From positions 1 to 8,451 of the forward strand of contig CAIXQV010001162.1 of the NCBI GenBank assembly GCA_903921605.1: a stretch of 8,451 nt of DNA, read 5' to 3'. The notes beneath the pieces are model-generated. The model ran no database searches and was not told the DNA's origin. It saw only the letters and a list, made by a program, of their open reading frames with translations. Origin of the DNA: an uncultured Planctomycetaceae bacterium (lineage in GTDB: Bacteria; Planctomycetota; Planctomycetia; Planctomycetales; Planctomycetaceae). A program made the translations under genes and the position numbers. This document shows, one piece after another, positions 6,033 through 8,451 of this stretch. How positions within the stretch are numbered: the stretch's first letter is position 1; each line of letters opens with the position of its first letter.

Positions 6033-6445
6033 CGTTGTTTCAATGGCTTTGCAGTGGGCTGATGTCCGCTCTCGTGCTCATGGAAGTCGTTCTGCAACTG
6101 ACCGGCAGGACTCGGCGGATTATCTCCAGCCTTCGCGCTTCCGTATGGTTGCTGGCTCTGTTCCTGATCCTGGTGCCTTCGGCAACAAACCGAGTCGCAG
6201 ACATTCTGAGCATTGGACGTGGAGCGGATGTCGTTCTTTATCTGACAGTGATCACGTTTTTACTTTCATTCTTTTACCTTCTGCACGCCGTCGAGTCCCA
6301 GCGCGAGCAGATCACATTGCTCGTGCGCAGGATTGCGATTCAAAGCCCTCTCGCAGACGACTCCTGCAGTAAATCCAATACGGAAGACAGGCAGGAATCT
6401 TCAAAGCGGGCCAGCGAACAGGGACGAACATGTCCGCCACTCTAG
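6029..6445 (+). CDS. DUF2304 small membrane protein
   Basis: This 138-residue protein has three predicted membrane helices (about 4-24, 36-52 and 67-87) and the sequence IGRGADVVLYL (62-72), which matches the family signature of DUF2304. A polar helix follows the last membrane segment (88-104), then a Ser/Glu/Lys-rich tail to 138 with no family-like motif. DUF2304 genes commonly lie directly beside DPM1-like GT2 genes, as here, and a membrane-anchor, stabiliser or lipid-handling role is suspected but not proven. Family members are usually somewhat shorter; the extra tail includes the 16 bases overlapping the next gene. The start shares ATGA with the upstream stop and has GAGG eight bases upstream. 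Confidence 0.88.
   Translation: MTLFQWLCSGLMSALVLMEVVLQLTGRTRRIISSLRASVWLLALFLILVPSATNRVADILSIGRGADVVLYLTVITFLLSFFYLLHAVESQREQITLLVRRIAIQSPLADDSCSKSNTEDRQESSKRASEQGRTCPPL
6420..6425 (+). promoter_or_regulatory. Ribosome binding site of the GT-C/TPR gene
   Basis: AGGGAC ends four bases before the ATG at 6430 and supports that start over the in-frame ATG at 6457 (residue 10). It lies within the DUF2304 coding sequence. Confidence 0.5.
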
Positions 6446-8259
6446 TGAATGATTCGATGACTGAACCAGTTGTCAGCAAAAACCTTAATGCTGGCAGTCG
6501 TGGGGTTTACTGTCTGGCAATCGTGGCCCTGCTTGGCCTTGGCCTCATCCTCTATTGGCCATCGCTGCATGGTCCGAGATTGTTCGATGACGATGTGATG
6601 CTGAGCGACATAAGCAAGGGTGCAACAATCGGTGCCACTGTTGTCTCATTGGATTGGCTGCGGCCGGAAACAAGGCCGTTGGTACGCCTCACATTTGTTG
6701 TCGAGACATACCTGTTTGGCGATCTGATGCCTGTGCATCGTCTGGGAAACGTTCTGATTCACGTGCTGGCTGCTTTTGCTCTGTTCGGGTTGATCCGAAA
6801 GATTTGTGAAGGAACGTCACAGGCAGGCTCGAGATTGAGCTTCCTTCATGCTGAGCAAACAGCGTTCGCCGTGGCATTTCTGTGGTTCGTGCATCCATTG
6901 CAGTCGGCCGCTGTTGCCTATGTCACTCAACGAGGTGAGTCGTTGATGGGACTGTTCTTCTTTCTCTACCTGCGATGCCTTGCAGAGTTGATAACGACTC
7001 GCAACACAAAATGGTTCTTTGCCGCCATTCTTGTTTTTTGCGCTGGACTAGCGTCAAAAACCGTCATGATCACGGCTCCGGTTGTCGGATTGCTGATGGA
7101 TCGAGCGTTCTATTCCGAATCATGGAAGGACGTATTTCGTGCTCAATGGAAACTTCTATTGTTTCCCTCCGTCGGTTCGGCGTTTGCCGTGATACTCCTG
7201 TTGCCCGGCATTCTTAAAGGCCAGGCGAACGTCGGCTTTGGAGGAGATGCTCCACCGATTGATTTGCATCTGGCAGCACAGGCGAAAGTCCTCTGGCTGT
7301 ACGTGTTCCAGAGTCTTTGGCCACAGTGGCTGAGTGTCGACCACGCAATGCGACCACCATTGTACGTTTCGGACCAACTGGGATGGATTCTTTTGACGAC
7401 ACTGCTCCTGATGATGATCGCGACTTTGTATTGGTTTCGAAGATATGCCGCGTTTTTTTTGCTGCTCGCTCCAATTTGTGTACTCGCGGTGACGTCGTCA
7501 TTCATTCCGACTGCTGATCTTTGGGTCGATCACCGGATGTACGTTCCCCTGGCGAGTCTCGTTCTGATCGTGGTCATTGGTCTCAGACAATTGCTGGTAC
7601 GGATTCGGGAGCCCCGGAGACGCACAAGAGTCTTCATGACACTGGTGGGAACTGCCGGGATTGCACTTGCTGCACGTACCTGGTTGAGAGCTGCGGATTA
7701 TGCGACAGGGACTGCAATCTGGCGTTCTGCGATTGTGGAGAATCCGGACAATGACCGAGCGATGCAGGCGCTGATCGGATTGTCGCGTGAGCAGTCTCCA
7801 CCTCAATCCCCAATGCCGCTTCTGAATGAAGCCCTGCGAGTTGCTGAGCAGTCAGGAATTGTCCCCACTGTCGCTCTTGGGCGTCTTGGTGAGCTGCATG
7901 CTGAAGCGGGTGAACCTGAGCAGGCGATCCGCCTGTTGGGCAGAGCCATTCGGCTTGATGAACAACGATTCTCTGAAGGCTATCGAGGAGCCAGAAGAAA
8001 TACAGAACGATCCGGAATGCATGTGAATATGAGCCTGTCGTTTGCTTCCCTCGGGCAAATCGCTGAGGCATTGGCACATATCAATAGCGCATTCCTGTTT
8101 GCTGATGGTTCCGCCGACGCGAGAGCCCTTGCAGGCTCCTTGTCGCTTCAGACCGGAGACATCGCAGCCGCTGAGAATCATTTTCAGCGAGCCCTTGAGC
8201 TTAGACCGGGATGGAAAGACGTAGAAGCCGATCTGGAGCGAATTCGTCACTTGCGGTGA
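6430..8259 (+). CDS. Polytopic TMTC/DUF1736-like GT-C membrane protein with C-terminal TPRs, putative lipid-linked-sugar glycosyltransferase
   Basis: This 609-residue protein has about eleven to thirteen membrane helices between residues 26 and 418, then a soluble TPR region (about 425-609). After the first helix (26-46) comes LFDDDV (51-56), an acidic Asp triplet in the first outer loop, as in GT-C glycosyltransferases. Further hallmarks of the TPR/PMT-like family are RPLVRLTF (82-89), HRLGNVLIHVLAAF (103-116), HPLQSAAVAYVTQRGESLMG (155-174), ASK (208-210) and DHRMYVPL (367-374). From memory the family often has a Glu after that Lys; here it is Thr211. TPR-like pairs are visible at about 478-510, 530-557 and 564-592, the last (TGDIAAAENHFQRALELRP) being canonical. 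It probably transfers a sugar from a polyprenyl-phosphate carrier to an exported acceptor, with the TPRs as acceptor or partner binding domain. It overlaps DUF2304 by 16 bases. Acceptor and sugar are unknown, and a non-enzymatic role is possible. Confidence 0.85.
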   Translation: MSATLVNDSMTEPVVSKNLNAGSRGVYCLAIVALLGLGLILYWPSLHGPRLFDDDVMLSDISKGATIGATVVSLDWLRPETRPLVRLTFVVETYLFGDLMPVHRLGNVLIHVLAAFALFGLIRKICEGTSQAGSRLSFLHAEQTAFAVAFLWFVHPLQSAAVAYVTQRGESLMGLFFFLYLRCLAELITTRNTKWFFAAILVFCAGLASKTVMITAPVVGLLMDRAFYSESWKDVFRAQWKLLLFPSVGSAFAVILLLPGILKGQANVGFGGDAPPIDLHLAAQAKVLWLYVFQSLWPQWLSVDHAMRPPLYVSDQLGWILLTTLLLMMIATLYWFRRYAAFFLLLAPICVLAVTSSFIPTADLWVDHRMYVPLASLVLIVVIGLRQLLVRIREPRRRTRVFMTLVGTAGIALAARTWLRAADYATGTAIWRSAIVENPDNDRAMQALIGLSREQSPPQSPMPLLNEALRVAEQSGIVPTVALGRLGELHAEAGEPEQAIRLLGRAIRLDEQRFSEGYRGARRNTERSGMHVNMSLSFASLGQIAEALAHINSAFLFADGSADARALAGSLSLQTGDIAAAENHFQRALELRPGWKDVEADLERIRHLR

Positions 8260-8451
8260 CGGATTCATGAACGCAAAAAAAATTCACTATTGGCCAATGG
8301 GCCACGGCGATTCTTAACAAACTGCCCTTATTACGTCATCTGGATCTGCGGAACTGCAGGAGTTCGTTAAGGGCTGTCGTTAAGACGACTGTCACCCAGA
8401 GGGACGAAGTACGCTCTGCCTGTTGATAAACATCAATGCGGTCGAGAATAC
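8260..8451. other. Non-coding tail after the operon
   Basis: No gene is visible. A run of eight A (8275-8282) lies just left of the hairpin TGGCC/GGCCA (8291-8295 with 8300-8304), which read leftward gives a weak hairpin plus T-tract terminator for a possible convergent gene beyond the window. Further right are GCCCTTA/TAAGGGC (8324-8330 with 8368-8374) enclosing GAACT/AGTTC (8351-8355 with 8361-8365), and GTCGT/ACGAC (8376-8380 with 8385-8389). None is followed by a T run on the plus strand, so the terminator of the rightward operon is not clear. Confidence 0.4.

Noticed and set aside
7143..8268. Minus-strand open frames of 95-147 codons under the GT-C/TPR gene
   Set aside because: They are antisense shadows of a well-supported membrane/TPR coding sequence and show no motifs.

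Overview
The window most likely comes from a member of the Planctomycetota. The clearest sign is the minus-strand gene ending at 2960, a pseudopilin-like DUF1559 protein with an H-X9-DG motif near its C-terminus; this family is hugely expanded in that phylum. Wide gene spacing, GC content a little above half, REP-like intergenic hairpins and a zinc-ribbon/HEAT protein with a long disordered middle all fit. Genus cannot be told from the sequence alone.

Layout. (1) 1-2367, minus strand: the first 789 codons of a large protein that runs off the left edge: an N-terminal CxxC-CxxC zinc ribbon, HEAT-like helices, a long Ser/Thr- then Pro/Gly/Gln/Phe-rich disordered region, then HEAT-like helices again. 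(2) 2368-2959: non-coding, carrying a cluster of REP-like inverted elements (2522-2693) and a strong hairpin terminator (2898-2927) for the next gene. (3) 2960-4150, minus strand: the DUF1559 pseudopilin-like gene, with a GTG start chosen from its Shine-Dalgarno match. (4) 4151-5360: a divergent intergenic region of about 1.2 kb with no convincing gene, but with several short direct and inverted repeats that are candidate regulatory sites. (5) 5361-8259, plus strand: a tightly overlapping three-gene operon: a DPM1-like family 2 glycosyltransferase, a small DUF2304 membrane protein, and a 609-residue polytopic membrane protein with an Asp triplet after its first membrane helix and C-terminal TPRs, resembling bacterial TMTC/DUF1736 and GT-C proteins. 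(6) 8260-8451: a non-coding tail with small hairpins.

How the genes may work together. The plus-strand operon reads as a self-contained lipid-linked glycosylation module. The GT2 enzyme would charge a polyprenyl phosphate with a sugar on the cytoplasmic face, DUF2304 may anchor or assist it at the membrane, and the GT-C/TPR protein could use the lipid-linked sugar on the outer face, with the TPRs binding an acceptor. This parallels eukaryotic dolichol-phosphate-mannose synthase plus TMTC O-mannosyltransferases. It is inference from domain order and gene fusion; sugar and acceptor are unknown. The DUF1559 gene is divergent from the operon, and nothing in the sequence proves a functional link.
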